A stretch of DNA of 64,000 nucleotides. Source: DATJKD01 sp963834855 (GTDB taxonomy: Bacteria > Pseudomonadota > Gammaproteobacteria > Steroidobacterales > Steroidobacteraceae). Below, piece by piece: positions 52,221 through 60,566 of this stretch. Made by a program: the position numbers and the translations under genes. The notes under the pieces are model-generated. The model made no database searches, was not told the origin of the DNA, and saw nothing but the letters and a program-made list of their open reading frames with translations. Where the stretch lies: positions 62,001 through 126,000 of the forward strand of contig CAWIDH010000024.1 in assembly GCA_963834855.1 (NCBI GenBank). Direction: 5' to 3'. The number at the start of each line of letters is the position of its first letter. The first letter of the stretch is position 1.

Positions 52221-53426
52221 TCAGGCGCGCCATTTCAGCGCCAGGGTTTCGTCGGGCAGACGGTCGACGCTGGTACCCAGCCCGCGGCCTTCACGATTGA
52301 GCATCCGCTCGAGCCAGCGCGCCTCGTCGCCGCGCGCGCGATTGACGCGAAAGTGGCGTATCCGGGTCGGTGTCAGGAGCAGGCGTGTGAGCTTGCCCGT
52401 CGGAGCATCGACCGTGGGGAAATACATCAGCGCGAGGTCGGACCTGAACCATTCGTATCCGGCGATCCCTTCGTAGTCGTTCAGGAAGTCACCGCAGCCG
52501 TAGAGGACGAGCCGATCGCCGTGGACCTCGATTCCTTTCGGATGGTGGGATGAGTGGCCGTGCACGACATCGACGCCCGCCGTGTCGATCAGGCGATGTG
52601 CGAATTCGCGCTGCGCCCTGGAAACGGCATATCCCCAGTTGCTTCCCCAATGAAGGGAAACCACGATCACGTCGCCGCTGCGCTTCACCCGCGTACCTGG
52701 CCGGCGATGCGCTGCGCGGCCTGCCCGGAAAGATCGCTCAGCAGGTTTACGCCGGCGCGCCCTGCGGTGGCCGCCCAGTCGCCCGGCACACCGGCGTTCG
52801 GCATGCCGAACGCGAACACGACCACTCGATTGCCCTCGGGTAGCTCGATCGTCGCCGGCGCGGCAGCTTCCGCTTCGTCGCGGCCTGCACCAACCGTCCG
52901 AATGCCCGCGGTGCGCAGCGTGGCCAGCGTCTCCGCAAGCCCGCGGTATCCCCAGTCCAGCACGTGATTATTCGCGAGAACGCAGCAGTCGATCCTTGCG
53001 GCGGCGAGGCACGACACGTTCGCGGGGTGCATCCGATAGTGGATTTCCTTGCCCGGCCAGGCGTCCTCGGCAGTCGTGACGGCGGTTTCCAGGTTGATGA
53101 TCCGCGCGTCGGGGCGCACGCGCTCGAGCTCGGCCAACGCATCGCCCCAGATGTAATCCGGCTTCGCCGGCCGCGCGATGGGGCCGCTGGCTCGTTCCGC
53201 GATGTTCACGTATTCGAGCGCGGAGCGCACATACTGCTCATGAAGGTGCGGCTTGCTCGGGCGCCCGAGAATCTGGTCGATGCCGCGGCCGGTCATCACG
53301 TCGCCGCAGAGAAATAGCGTCACGCCACGACCGGGCCGCATTCTCCGATTGCATGCTCGAGATCGGACCGGTCAACAGCGCAAGGCCCGCGTTTGCCAGG
53401 AAATGACCGCTCGGGCGTCTTCTCAT
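52221..53426 (-). CDS. CapA/PgsA-type (calcineurin-like) exported protein, two frameshifts
   Basis: About 395 residues if joined. The probable start is ATG 53426 (RRRPSGHFLANAGLALLTGP, a signal peptide), joined by a shift near 53345 to VTLFLCGDVMTGRGIDQ. It runs through RIINLETAVTTAED and VLANNHVLDWGYRGLAETLA to RIAGQVRG. Adding one G to the GGG run near 52687 makes it continue as VKRSGDVIVVSLHWGSNWGY, HGHSSHHPKGIEVH and YGCGDFLNDYEGI. These are the metallophosphatase-like motifs of the capsule/poly-gamma-glutamate CapA family (PGA_cap). The true role of such proteins outside Bacillus is unclear. It lies close to the isoaspartyl peptidase gene. Confidence 0.82.
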
Positions 53427-53450
53427 GGAGTACCGCCTCGTGGAGCAGGC

Positions 53451-54488
53451 TCAGCGCTCGTCCTTGAAGATGCCGACCTGCACCGCCTGCCCGTCCGCAG
53501 CGCGCGCCCGATACATCCCTGCGCTGTTGAAACTCCACGCCATCTCCCCGTCCGGCGTGATCGCGATCATGCCGCCCTCGCCGCCGAGCGCGGTAAGCCG
53601 CTTTTGAATTACTTCGTCGGCCGCCGACTGCAGGTCCATGCGCCGATACTCGACCAGCGAACAGATCTCCCTCGCGACCGTGAGGCGGATGAAATACTCG
53701 CCCGACCCCGTCGCTGAAACCGCGCACGAGGTGTTGGAGGCGTAGGTGCCGGCACCGATGATCGGCGAATCGCCCACCCTGCCCCAGCGCTTGCCGGTGA
53801 GCCCGCCTGTCGAGGTACCCGCCGCGACGTTGCCGTGCGAGTCCAGGGCGGCGACGCCGACCGTGCCCCTTTTGCCCTCGTCGTGAACGAGATCCTTCGC
53901 CGGATCGGCCGTGATGCCAGCGGGCCGGGCGGGAATCGGCAGACCTTTTTCCTTGAGAACAGTCTCGAGGCTCCGCCAGCGATGCTCGGTGTAGAACCAG
54001 CTGGGCTCGACCTGCTCGAGGCCCTGCTCGCGCGAGAAGGTGTCGGCGCCTGCGCCGACCATCATCACGTGCGGCGACTTCTCCATGACGCGACGCGCGA
54101 GCGAGATCGGATGCCGGGTGCGGGTGACGCCGGCGACCGCGCCCGCGGCAAGCGTCCGGCCGTCCATGATCGCGGCGTCGAGCTCGTTGCGGCCTTCCGC
54201 CGTGAACACCGCGCCACGGCCGGCGTTAAACAACGGATCGTCTTCCATGAGCACGATCGTCGCTTCCACGGCATCGAGCGCCGAGCCCTCTCTCTTGAGG
54301 ACGTCGATGCCGGCGCCGATCGCCCGCGCGAGCGCTTCGCGATAGGCCGCCTCCTGCTCGGGGGTGAGCTCCTTGCGATCGATCACGCCGGCGCCCCCGT
54401 GAATGACGATCGCCCATTTCGGCGCGGCATCAGCCGCCGGGCAGACCGTGGCCGCGATCAGAGCAAGGACGGCGAGCAAGATTCTCAT
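53451..54488 (-). CDS. exported isoaspartyl peptidase / L-asparaginase (Ntn hydrolase)
   Basis: 345 residues. A signal peptide ends CPAADAAP. The precursor contains IVIHGGAGVI, FNAGRGAVFTAEGRNELDAA and, before the autocleavage site, KDLVHDEGKRGTVGVAALDS, where Thr209 would become the N-terminal nucleophile after self-processing. Later come GRVGDSPIIGAGTYASNTSC and ATGSGEYFIR, the substrate-binding segments. It removes isoaspartyl residues from damaged peptides or hydrolyses asparagine, here in the periplasm. Its start faces a 22-bp palindrome in the divergent interval shared with the DUF1993 gene. Confidence 0.93.
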   Translation of the reverse strand: MRILLAVLALIAATVCPAADAAPKWAIVIHGGAGVIDRKELTPEQEAAYREALARAIGAGIDVLKREGSALDAVEATIVLMEDDPLFNAGRGAVFTAEGRNELDAAIMDGRTLAAGAVAGVTRTRHPISLARRVMEKSPHVMMVGAGADTFSREQGLEQVEPSWFYTEHRWRSLETVLKEKGLPIPARPAGITADPAKDLVHDEGKRGTVGVAALDSHGNVAAGTSTGGLTGKRWGRVGDSPIIGAGTYASNTSCAVSATGSGEYFIRLTVAREICSLVEYRRMDLQSAADEVIQKRLTALGGEGGMIAITPDGEMAWSFNSAGMYRARAADGQAVQVGIFKDER

Positions 54489-54571
54489 TGGGCGATGGCG
54501 CTAAGTTTGGAGTTCAAGTCGCGGGTCATTGCAGCATCCGGCACGGGGGACGTCCAGCGGTCGTCGAGACC

Positions 54572-54593
54572 GGACGTTTCCGCGGAAACGTCC
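54572..54593. promoter_or_regulatory. perfect 22-bp palindrome between divergent genes
   Basis: GGACGTTTCCG (54572-54582) and CGGAAACGTCC (54583-54593) are exact inverses with no spacer, 84 bases from the peptidase start and 121 from the DUF1993 start. A C-run/G-run hairpin follows at 54613-54625 (CCCCC-GCA-GGGGG). The length and perfection suit an operator bound by a dimeric repressor. Confidence 0.55.
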
Positions 54594-54713
54594 CTGTCCC
54601 AGCGGCGGCGGTCCCCCGCAGGGGGTCCCGCCATGCGGACCCGCGCACATGAGCCGAGCGCGATATATGCTCTATGGTGGCGTGTGGGCACCGGGACGTG
54701 AAGGAGACGAGCC

Positions 54714-55250
54714 ATGAGTTTCACAGTGGGTTCGATGGCAATGGACACCTTCGTGCCGATGCTCGGTACGCTCTCGACGCTGCTCGACAAGGGCGCCGAG
54801 CACATGCGGGCCAACGGGATCCAGCCCGACACGCTGGTGGATGCGCAGCTCGCGCCCGACATGTTTCCGCTCGCCAAGCAGGTGCAGATCGCCTGCGACC
54901 AGGTCAAGAGCGCGGCGGCACGGCTCACGGGCCAGGAGCCGCCCAAGTTCGAGGACAACGAGCGGACGCTCGATGAGCTCAAGGCGCGCATCCAGCGCAC
55001 GCTCGACTACGTCAAGAGCGTGCCCGCCAGCGCGTACAAGGGCGCCGAGAAACGTCGGGTCGGCTTCCCGCTCGGCAACGACTTCGTGCTCGACATGGAC
55101 AGCGTTCAGTACCTGCGCGACTGGGCGTTCCCGAACTTCTATTTCCACGTCGTCACGGCGTACGACATCCTGCGCAACCAGGGCGTCCAGATTGGCAAGC
55201 AGGACTACCTGGCGCACGCCGCCTACGCGATTCGGCCGAAGGCCAAGTAG
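54714..55250 (+). CDS. DUF1993 family protein
   Basis: 178 residues, cytoplasmic. ATG 54714 with AAGGAG. Family features: a start with a hydrophobic helix (MDTFVPMLGTLSTLLDKGAE), AQLAPDMFPLAKQVQIACDQ, a middle DELKARIQRTLDYVKSV and RDWAFPNFYFHVVTAYDILR near the end. DUF1993 proteins are small, four-helix and related to DinB-like folds in some lineages; function unknown. The His and Tyr in the last helix could be metal or flavin ligands, but nothing visible proves it. Confidence 0.87.
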   Translation: MSFTVGSMAMDTFVPMLGTLSTLLDKGAEHMRANGIQPDTLVDAQLAPDMFPLAKQVQIACDQVKSAAARLTGQEPPKFEDNERTLDELKARIQRTLDYVKSVPASAYKGAEKRRVGFPLGNDFVLDMDSVQYLRDWAFPNFYFHVVTAYDILRNQGVQIGKQDYLAHAAYAIRPKAK

Positions 55251-55282
55251 CAGAAAATTCCGCCGGCTCGAGGATCTCTCCT

Positions 55283-55786
55283 CTAGGTCGCCGGGCACTC
55301 CTCGCCGACGGTCCAGGATTGCTGCCCAGGCGCGGCGTCCGGCGCAGGGAACGCGCGCCGGAAGGTAAACGCCTCGGGCGTTGGGCCGTGGGCCCGCAGT
55401 CGTTCGAGCCTGGCAATCGCTTCCTCGATGCCGGGACGATGCCCCGCCGGCACCCACCACAACACGAGGTACGCCTCGGACATGCGCTCGAACCACTCGC
55501 GGCGGCGCCGCATGATCTCCGCGTGCGCGGACCGATAGACGTACTCGCTCAACGACTGGAGGTCGCGCCAGACGGACATGTTCATCAGCAGGTTCTCGTC
55601 CGCGAAGGGCCGGATCGCCGTTGCGTTGCCCTCCTCCGTCTGCAGCCGCCAGATGAAGCCCGGTGAACGATCCGCGAGTGCATTGATGCGATCGAGGTTG
55701 GCGGCGAATTCCGCCATCACCGGCGAATCCATCGGTCCCTTGATGATCCCGACGTTGAGCTGCGCGAGTTCGTACGAGGACGACAT
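55283..55786 (-). CDS. DUF3291-like protein
   Basis: 167 residues. Start ATG 55786 with GGAGGG. YELAQLNVGIIKGPMDSPVM, EFAANLDRINALADRSPGFI and SVWRDLQSLSEYVYRSAHAE match DUF3291 proteins, a ferredoxin-like-fold family of the dimeric alpha/beta barrel type that includes monooxygenase-like relatives. YLVLWWVPAGHRPGIEEAIA is the last segment. Cytoplasmic; substrate unknown. The convergent DUF1993 gene ends 32 bases away. Confidence 0.85.
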   Translation of the reverse strand: MSSSYELAQLNVGIIKGPMDSPVMAEFAANLDRINALADRSPGFIWRLQTEEGNATAIRPFADENLLMNMSVWRDLQSLSEYVYRSAHAEIMRRRREWFERMSEAYLVLWWVPAGHRPGIEEAIARLERLRAHGPTPEAFTFRRAFPAPDAAPGQQSWTVGEECPAT

Positions 55787-55984
55787 ACCACGACCCTCCA
55801 GCCGCCGCGCCCCGCTGCGCGGCTGGCCCGACTGGGTGAATCTTACCGGTCCTCGACCAGCGCACGCAGTCGCTTCATCGCGCGATCCCACCGCCGCGAC
55901 GCGCGCTCGAGGTGGACGGCACGGCGCTGCATGCCGGAGGTGGTCGATCATGACTCGCCGCATCACCCGCCGTGTGAACGTAAG

Positions 55985-56368
55985 CTAGCCGGTCACGGCA
56001 ACCGGCAGCCGCCCCAGGGTCTTGTCGGCCGTCAGCAGCCGCAAGGTCTCCACCTCGCATTGCGCCAGGAGCAGGCGATCAAACGGATCTCTAAGCGGGG
56101 CGTCCACTCGTTCAATCGCCGTCGCGTGTCGGGTCGACACGTCCAGGGACCGGAATCCCGCCTCCTCGATCGCCTCCTCGAGCGCCGCAAGCGGTACGCC
56201 GAGCGGGTACTTTCCCAGCACGACCTTGATGGCAATCTCCCACACGCTCGCACTGCTGACCCAGCATTCGTTTTCGGGATCGGTCAGCAGTTCGCGTGCT
56301 TTTTTCGACAATCGCGGACTGTCCGCCAGCGCCCACAGCACGATATGCGTGTCGAGCAGCAACCTCAC
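55985..56368 (-). CDS. VapC-type PIN-domain toxin
   Basis: 127 residues. Acidic residues of the PIN site: Asp6 (LLLDTHIVLWAL), Glu in SVWEIAIKVVLG, Asp in RDPFDRLLLAQ and Asp in LLTADKTLG. The RDPFDRLL and LLTADK segments are those of the VapC subgroup paired with Phd-like antitoxins. Its start overlaps the antitoxin stop by four bases. This is a second module, unrelated in sequence detail to the one at 47.4-48.1 kb. Confidence 0.9.
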   Translation of the reverse strand: MRLLLDTHIVLWALADSPRLSKKARELLTDPENECWVSSASVWEIAIKVVLGKYPLGVPLAALEEAIEEAGFRSLDVSTRHATAIERVDAPLRDPFDRLLLAQCEVETLRLLTADKTLGRLPVAVTG

Positions 56369-56619
56369 GGCTCGAGCCCGCGCCCAAACAGGGCCTCGAC
56401 CTCGCGCTTGGTCAACGGCTTCGCAATCTGCTCGAGCAGGCGTTCGGGCAGCTTGCCCTTCAGCAGCCCGAGTCGGATGCCCGGCCGCTCCCTCGTCAGC
56501 CGCACGATCTGCGCGACGGGCTTACCTGCGCGCGCCAGCACGATCCGCTCGCCGGCCTCGGCTGCCTCGACGAGCTGCGAGAGCGTCGTCTTGGCCTCGT
56601 GGATATTGACCTTTCGCAT
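56365..56619 (-). CDS. Phd/YefM-type antitoxin
   Basis: 84 residues from ATG 56619. KVNIHEAKTTLSQLVEAAEA followed by GERIVLARAGKPVAQIVRL is the Phd fold. The C-terminal half (LLEQIAKPLTKREVEALFGR) binds toxin. The ATG is preceded by a GCTAGCTTAGCTAAGC-rich palindromic stretch, a likely autoregulatory operator. Confidence 0.88.
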   Translation of the reverse strand: MRKVNIHEAKTTLSQLVEAAEAGERIVLARAGKPVAQIVRLTRERPGIRLGLLKGKLPERLLEQIAKPLTKREVEALFGRGLEP

Positions 56620-56632
56620 TTGTGCGGCCTGA

Positions 56633-56654
56633 TTAGCTAGCTTAGCTAAGCTTA
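56633..56654. promoter_or_regulatory. likely operator of the second Phd/VapC module
   Basis: The 22-base run TTAGCTAGCTTAGCTAAGCTTA contains a perfect 14-bp palindrome, AGCTTAGCTAAGCT, at 56639-56652, and two copies of TTAGCTA. It starts 14 bases upstream of the antitoxin ATG (minus strand) and is the only AT-rich patch nearby. Confidence 0.6.
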
Positions 56655-56780
56655 CGTGAGCATCATCGGCGTCGCAACCACGGCTCACGAGTCCTCCCAC
56701 AGGATTGGCGCCCCTGGCCGCGTCGAGACTCGGCGTAGAATTGCCCGCCGCTCTCGCTGCGGTCGCCGTGGAGCCTTGCC

Positions 56781-58694
56781 ATGCTCAAGTGGACGTCTCT
56801 CGTCGCTGCAATCGGGTGCCTGTTCCTGGCTGCAAACGCCGCGGCACAGTCCGCGAGCGTCAAGGCGGCACCAAAAGCCGAGGTCGGCAGCAAGCTCGAA
56901 GTGCGTTGGACTGGGCCGGCGGCCAAGGGCGACTTCGTCAGCATCGACAAGGCCGGCGCGCCCGACAATACCTACGGACCGTATGCCTATCCATCCGCCG
57001 GCAACCCGCTCACCTTGCTGGTGCCGACTGCGCCCGGCCAGTACGAGATCCGTTATCACGCCGCCACCGGCGGCTATCCCGTACTTGCCAAAGCCCCGCT
57101 CGAGGTGACGGATGCCGCCGCGACGCTCGAGGCGGCCTCGACGATCGAAGTGGCCGGCGCGCTGAAAGTCAGCTGGAAAGGTCCGAACAACCAGGGTGAC
57201 TTCATCTCGATCGACCCGGCGGGCGCAAACGATCGCACCTACGGCAACTACGCGTACACGGCCAAGGGCAACCCGGTCGAGGTGCGTGCGCCGGACAAGC
57301 CCGGCGATTACCTGCTGCGCTACCACCTCGCGAATACCTACCGCGTGATCGGCAGCGTGCCGCTCAAAGTCGGCGGCGCGGATGCGACGCTCGAGTTCCC
57401 GGCGACGGCCGTGGCGGGCAGCAACCTGCCCGTCAAGTGGCAGGGCCCGGCGAAGAAAGGCGACTTCATCAGCATCGACGCCGTCGGCGCGAACGATCGC
57501 ACCTATGGCAACTACGCGTATCCCGAGCGCGGCAATCCGCTCGAGGTCCGCGTGCCGGACGATCCGGGCGATTACCAGGTCCGGTATCACCTCGCTTCGA
57601 GCTACGGCGTGATCGGCAGTGCGCCGCTCAAGGTCGAGGCCGCGACCGCGAGCTTGACGGCACCGGCGCAGGTGGCCGCGCGCAGCGTCTTCGCCGTCAA
57701 CTGGAAAGGACCCGACAGCCCGGGCGACTTCATCACGCTCGTCGCCCCCACGGCGAAGGAAAAGCAGTTCGGCTCGAGCAACGGCTACACGCAGCGTGGC
57801 AACCCGGTGCGCATGGAGGCGCCGCGCGCGGCGGGCAGCTACGAGCTGCGTTACATCACCGGTCAGAGCAACCGCACGCTCGCCAGGACGTCGGTGGTCG
57901 TCACGCCGTCCGGCGAACCCGCGAAGCTCCGTGTCACTACGGATGCGAAGGACGCGACCGGCGCCTTCGCCGCCGCCGAGTTCGTGCTCGATGCCTCGGG
58001 CAGCATGCTGCAGAAGCTGGGCGGCACGCGGCGGATCGACCTCGCAAAGAGTGCGCTGACCGATCTCGCGAAGAACGCATTGCCCGACGGCACCGCTTTC
58101 GCGTTGCGCGTCTTCGGCCACAAGGAAGCGGGCTCGTGCCGGACCGACCTCGAGCTGCCGCTCGCGCCGCTCGACCGCAATGCGGCGGTCGCGAAGATCC
58201 AGGGGCTCGGCGCCATGAATCTCGCGAAGACGCCGATCGGCGCCTCGCTCCTCAAGGTCCGCGACGACCTGAAGGGCGTCAAGGGTCCGATGCTGGTCGT
58301 GCTGGTCACCGACGGCGAGGAGACCTGCGGCGGCGATCCGAAGGCGGCCATCCAGTCGCTGCGTTCGGCCGGTCTCGACGTGCGCGTCAACATCGTCGGC
58401 TTCGCCGTCGACGAGGTGGTGCTCAAGGAGACGTTCCGCGAGTGGGCGCGGGTCGGCAACGGCGGCTATTTCGACGCGCAGAACGGCGAGCAGTTGAAGA
58501 GCGCGCTGCGCGCGACCCTGCGACCGACATACCAGGTGCTCGCGGGCGGCAAGGTCGTCGCGACCGGCACCGTCAACGGCGATCCGATCGAGATCCCGGA
58601 GGGCGCGTACCAGGTGCGCTTGCTCGGCGCCGCCGCCAAGGACATCGGACAGGCGACCGTCGAGGCCGGAGCGCTGCGCGAGCTCAAGTACTGA
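56781..58694 (+). CDS. exported VWA-domain protein with four Ig-like repeats
   Basis: 637 residues. A signal peptide ends ANAAAQS. Four repeats of about 85 residues follow (about 25-110, 111-198, 199-285, 286-376), each with the pattern W-x-GP-x-x-x-GDF-[IV]-[ST]-[IL] and RYH or RYI at the end. They are consistent with Ig-like folds. Residues ~395-590 are a von Willebrand factor A domain with an intact MIDAS: DASGSM, a Thr in AKTPIGASLL and an Asp in VVLVTDGEETCGGD. The end has a short beta segment (QVLAGGKVVATGTVNGDP). Repeats 2 and 3 are nearly identical even at DNA level. Secreted or periplasmic adhesion/assembly protein. Confidence 0.9.
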   Translation: MLKWTSLVAAIGCLFLAANAAAQSASVKAAPKAEVGSKLEVRWTGPAAKGDFVSIDKAGAPDNTYGPYAYPSAGNPLTLLVPTAPGQYEIRYHAATGGYPVLAKAPLEVTDAAATLEAASTIEVAGALKVSWKGPNNQGDFISIDPAGANDRTYGNYAYTAKGNPVEVRAPDKPGDYLLRYHLANTYRVIGSVPLKVGGADATLEFPATAVAGSNLPVKWQGPAKKGDFISIDAVGANDRTYGNYAYPERGNPLEVRVPDDPGDYQVRYHLASSYGVIGSAPLKVEAATASLTAPAQVAARSVFAVNWKGPDSPGDFITLVAPTAKEKQFGSSNGYTQRGNPVRMEAPRAAGSYELRYITGQSNRTLARTSVVVTPSGEPAKLRVTTDAKDATGAFAAAEFVLDASGSMLQKLGGTRRIDLAKSALTDLAKNALPDGTAFALRVFGHKEAGSCRTDLELPLAPLDRNAAVAKIQGLGAMNLAKTPIGASLLKVRDDLKGVKGPMLVVLVTDGEETCGGDPKAAIQSLRSAGLDVRVNIVGFAVDEVVLKETFREWARVGNGGYFDAQNGEQLKSALRATLRPTYQVLAGGKVVATGTVNGDPIEIPEGAYQVRLLGAAAKDIGQATVEAGALRELKY

Positions 58695-58894
58695 TCTGCC
58701 CGCGCAATACCGGCGCAAGGCGGTGATCGCCAGGCGCGCCGGCAACTGCCCCGCACGCTCGCAACCAGGTTGACGGATTTTTTTCGGGCAGCCCCCCAGC
58801 GCCGGTGGCCCAAAGGCACCGCGCAATTTCGGTACGGTATCATCCGCGCCAGCTCCGGCGTGCCGCCGGACTGCAAAACTAAGGAGAGACAAGT

Positions 58895-59464
58895 ATGCAA
58901 AGCAGGATACTGACAACGATATTGACCGCCACGCTTGCGTTGCCTGTCGTGGCGCTGGCCGAGCAGGCCTCCAAGGCGCCCGCCGACCAGCCCCTGACGA
59001 GGGCCCAATCCGTCGAGGCTCGCGCCACCGTGACGGCCATCGACCCGTCGACCCGAACCGTGACGCTCAAGAACCAAGAGGGCGAGACGTTCGACGTCCA
59101 GGCCGGGTCGGCCGTGAAGAATTTCGATCAGATCAAGGTCGGCGACGTCGTGAAGGCCACGTACACGGAGTCGATCGCCTTCCAGGTTGTTCCTGAGGGG
59201 ACAGCCGGCGGTGCATCGCAAAGCGCGAACCGCATCCCGGGTGGCGCCGAGGTCGGGCAGACAGTGACCACGTCGTTCAAGGTGTCATCTGTCGACCCCG
59301 CGACCAACACCCTGTGGGTGACCATGCAGAACGGCAACACGAAAAAGATCCAGGTGCAGGATCCGAAGGCGCAGGAACGCCTGAAGACACTGCGCCCCGG
59401 CAACGTCGTTGCGGTGACGTACACCGAATCGATGGCGCTTCAGCTCGAGAAGCTCGCGAAGTAG
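58895..59464 (+). CDS. exported protein with two small beta-repeats
   Basis: 189 residues. ATG 58895 with AAGGAGAG upstream, and a signal peptide ending VVALAEQ. Two homologous ~55-residue units follow, each with the pattern V-T-x-[IV]-D-P-[SA]-T then GD/GN-VV and TYTES: VEARATVTAIDPSTRTVTLK with VGDVVKATYTES, and VTTSFKVSSVDPATNTLWVT with PGNVVAVTYTES. The arrangement recalls OB-fold-like DUF5666/CusF-type repeats, probably periplasmic and binding a small ligand or metal. Function unknown. Confidence 0.75.
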   Translation: MQSRILTTILTATLALPVVALAEQASKAPADQPLTRAQSVEARATVTAIDPSTRTVTLKNQEGETFDVQAGSAVKNFDQIKVGDVVKATYTESIAFQVVPEGTAGGASQSANRIPGGAEVGQTVTTSFKVSSVDPATNTLWVTMQNGNTKKIQVQDPKAQERLKTLRPGNVVAVTYTESMALQLEKLAK

Positions 59465-59565
59465 CAGTCAGCGGCCATCGATCGTCGCGGGCCGACGGCC
59501 CGCGAACGCGGCAACTTGCTTCCCAGGGAAGTCGCTGCGGTGTCCGCGCTCGCCGGTAGCTTGTC

Positions 59566-59585
59566 ACAACAAGGTACTTGGTTGT
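59566..59585. promoter_or_regulatory. imperfect palindrome before the PadR gene
   Basis: ACAACAAGGTACTTGGTTGT: 16 of 20 positions match its own reverse complement, centred on GGTAC and lying 12 bases before the GTG start. PadR proteins bind such palindromes to repress their own operon, so this is the likely site. Confidence 0.5.
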
Positions 59586-59597
59586 AAGATCCACGGC

Positions 59598-59915
59598 GTG
59601 GACCACAAGCTCGCGCCTATCCGCAAAGGCCTCCTCGAATTCCTGGTGCTGAAGATCGTCGGCGCCCGGCGCGTGTACGTCCCGGACATCCTGCGCCGGC
59701 TCGCGGACACGGAGTTCGCCACGCAGGAAGGCACGCTGTATCCCCTGCTCAGCAAGCTGCGCCGCGAGGAGCTCGTGATGTACGAGTGGAAGGAATCGGA
59801 CGCCGGTCCACCGCGGAAGTACTACCGCCTGACGGAGGCCGGCAAGGCGCAGCTCGCCGCGCTCGACCAATACTGGAACCGGATCAACGGCACGATCGCC
59901 GCCATGGGACATTGA
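59598..59915 (+). CDS. PadR-family transcriptional regulator
   Basis: 105 residues from GTG 59598. It starts DHKLAPIRKGLLEFLVLKIV and has the winged-helix core with ATQEGTLYPLLSKLRREELV and PPRKYYRLTEAGKAQL, the conserved PadR signature (EGTLYPLL, YRLT). It is the short PadR type with one C-terminal helix for dimerisation. The next gene starts four bases after its stop and encodes a PspC-domain protein, so it forms a PadR-PspC operon, as in many proteobacteria where PadR represses a membrane-stress module. Confidence 0.93.
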   Translation: MDHKLAPIRKGLLEFLVLKIVGARRVYVPDILRRLADTEFATQEGTLYPLLSKLRREELVMYEWKESDAGPPRKYYRLTEAGKAQLAALDQYWNRINGTIAAMGH

Positions 59916-59918
59916 GCC

Positions 59919-60521
59919 ATGAAACGCATCTCTGTCACTGTCAGCCTGAATCGCAGCACGCTCCAGTTCGACGAGGCGGCGTATGCGCGCCTCGAGCAAT
60001 ACCTCGCCGAGTCGGCGAGCCTGCTCGAGGGCGATCCCGACCCGCAGGAGATCCTGAACGACCTCGAGCAGGCCGTGGCCGACCAGTGCACGCGTCGCAT
60101 GGCCGCCGACCAGGCCATCGTCACGCTCGCGCAGCTCGAGCCGGCACTCGGGGAGATCGGGACAGTGCAGGTGCCGGGTGGCGGGACTCAGCCTGCGCCG
60201 TCGCCGCGCGACGCTGGACGGGATGCGGCGCGGCCGCTACGGCAGGTGAGCGAAGGCGCCGTGATCAGCGGCGTGTGCCAGGGGCTCGCACGCTACTTCG
60301 GGTTGGACGTGACCGTGCTGCGCACCATCGCCGTGGTATTGCTGGTCGTCACCGGTGGGGGACTGATCCCGGTGTACCTCGCGCTGATGCTGCTGATGCC
60401 CTATGCGCCGTTGGAACCGGGCGCTGCGCCGCTCCGCTGGCTGCCGGCCAAGAGCCGCAGCTTCGTCGAGTTCCTGCGCGCGAAACTGGGTGTCGAGCGG
60501 ACCAGCGATATCCCTGCCTGA
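59919..60521 (+). CDS. PspC-domain membrane protein
   Basis: 200 residues. The N-terminal ~90 are soluble and acidic-helical (LQFDEAAYARLEQYLAESAS, DLEQAVADQCTRRM), as in the PadR-linked proteins that respond to envelope conditions. Residues 110-160 are a PspC domain (GAVISGVCQGLARYFGLDVT, then VLLVVTGGGLIPVYLALMLL) with two membrane helices. The C-terminus is a short basic tail. The gene is coupled to PadR; together they may sense membrane stress in the manner of phage-shock systems, by inference. Confidence 0.88.
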   Translation: MKRISVTVSLNRSTLQFDEAAYARLEQYLAESASLLEGDPDPQEILNDLEQAVADQCTRRMAADQAIVTLAQLEPALGEIGTVQVPGGGTQPAPSPRDAGRDAARPLRQVSEGAVISGVCQGLARYFGLDVTVLRTIAVVLLVVTGGGLIPVYLALMLLMPYAPLEPGAAPLRWLPAKSRSFVEFLRAKLGVERTSDIPA

Positions 60522-60566
60522 CGTCCTTCCAGCGCCCGACCGAACGCGCACCCTGGGGCGTATCCG

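Noticed and set aside
58770..58784. TTGACG followed by a run of seven T, as promoter or terminator after the VWA gene
   Set aside because: No -10 at the right distance and only a 4-bp stem before the T-run.
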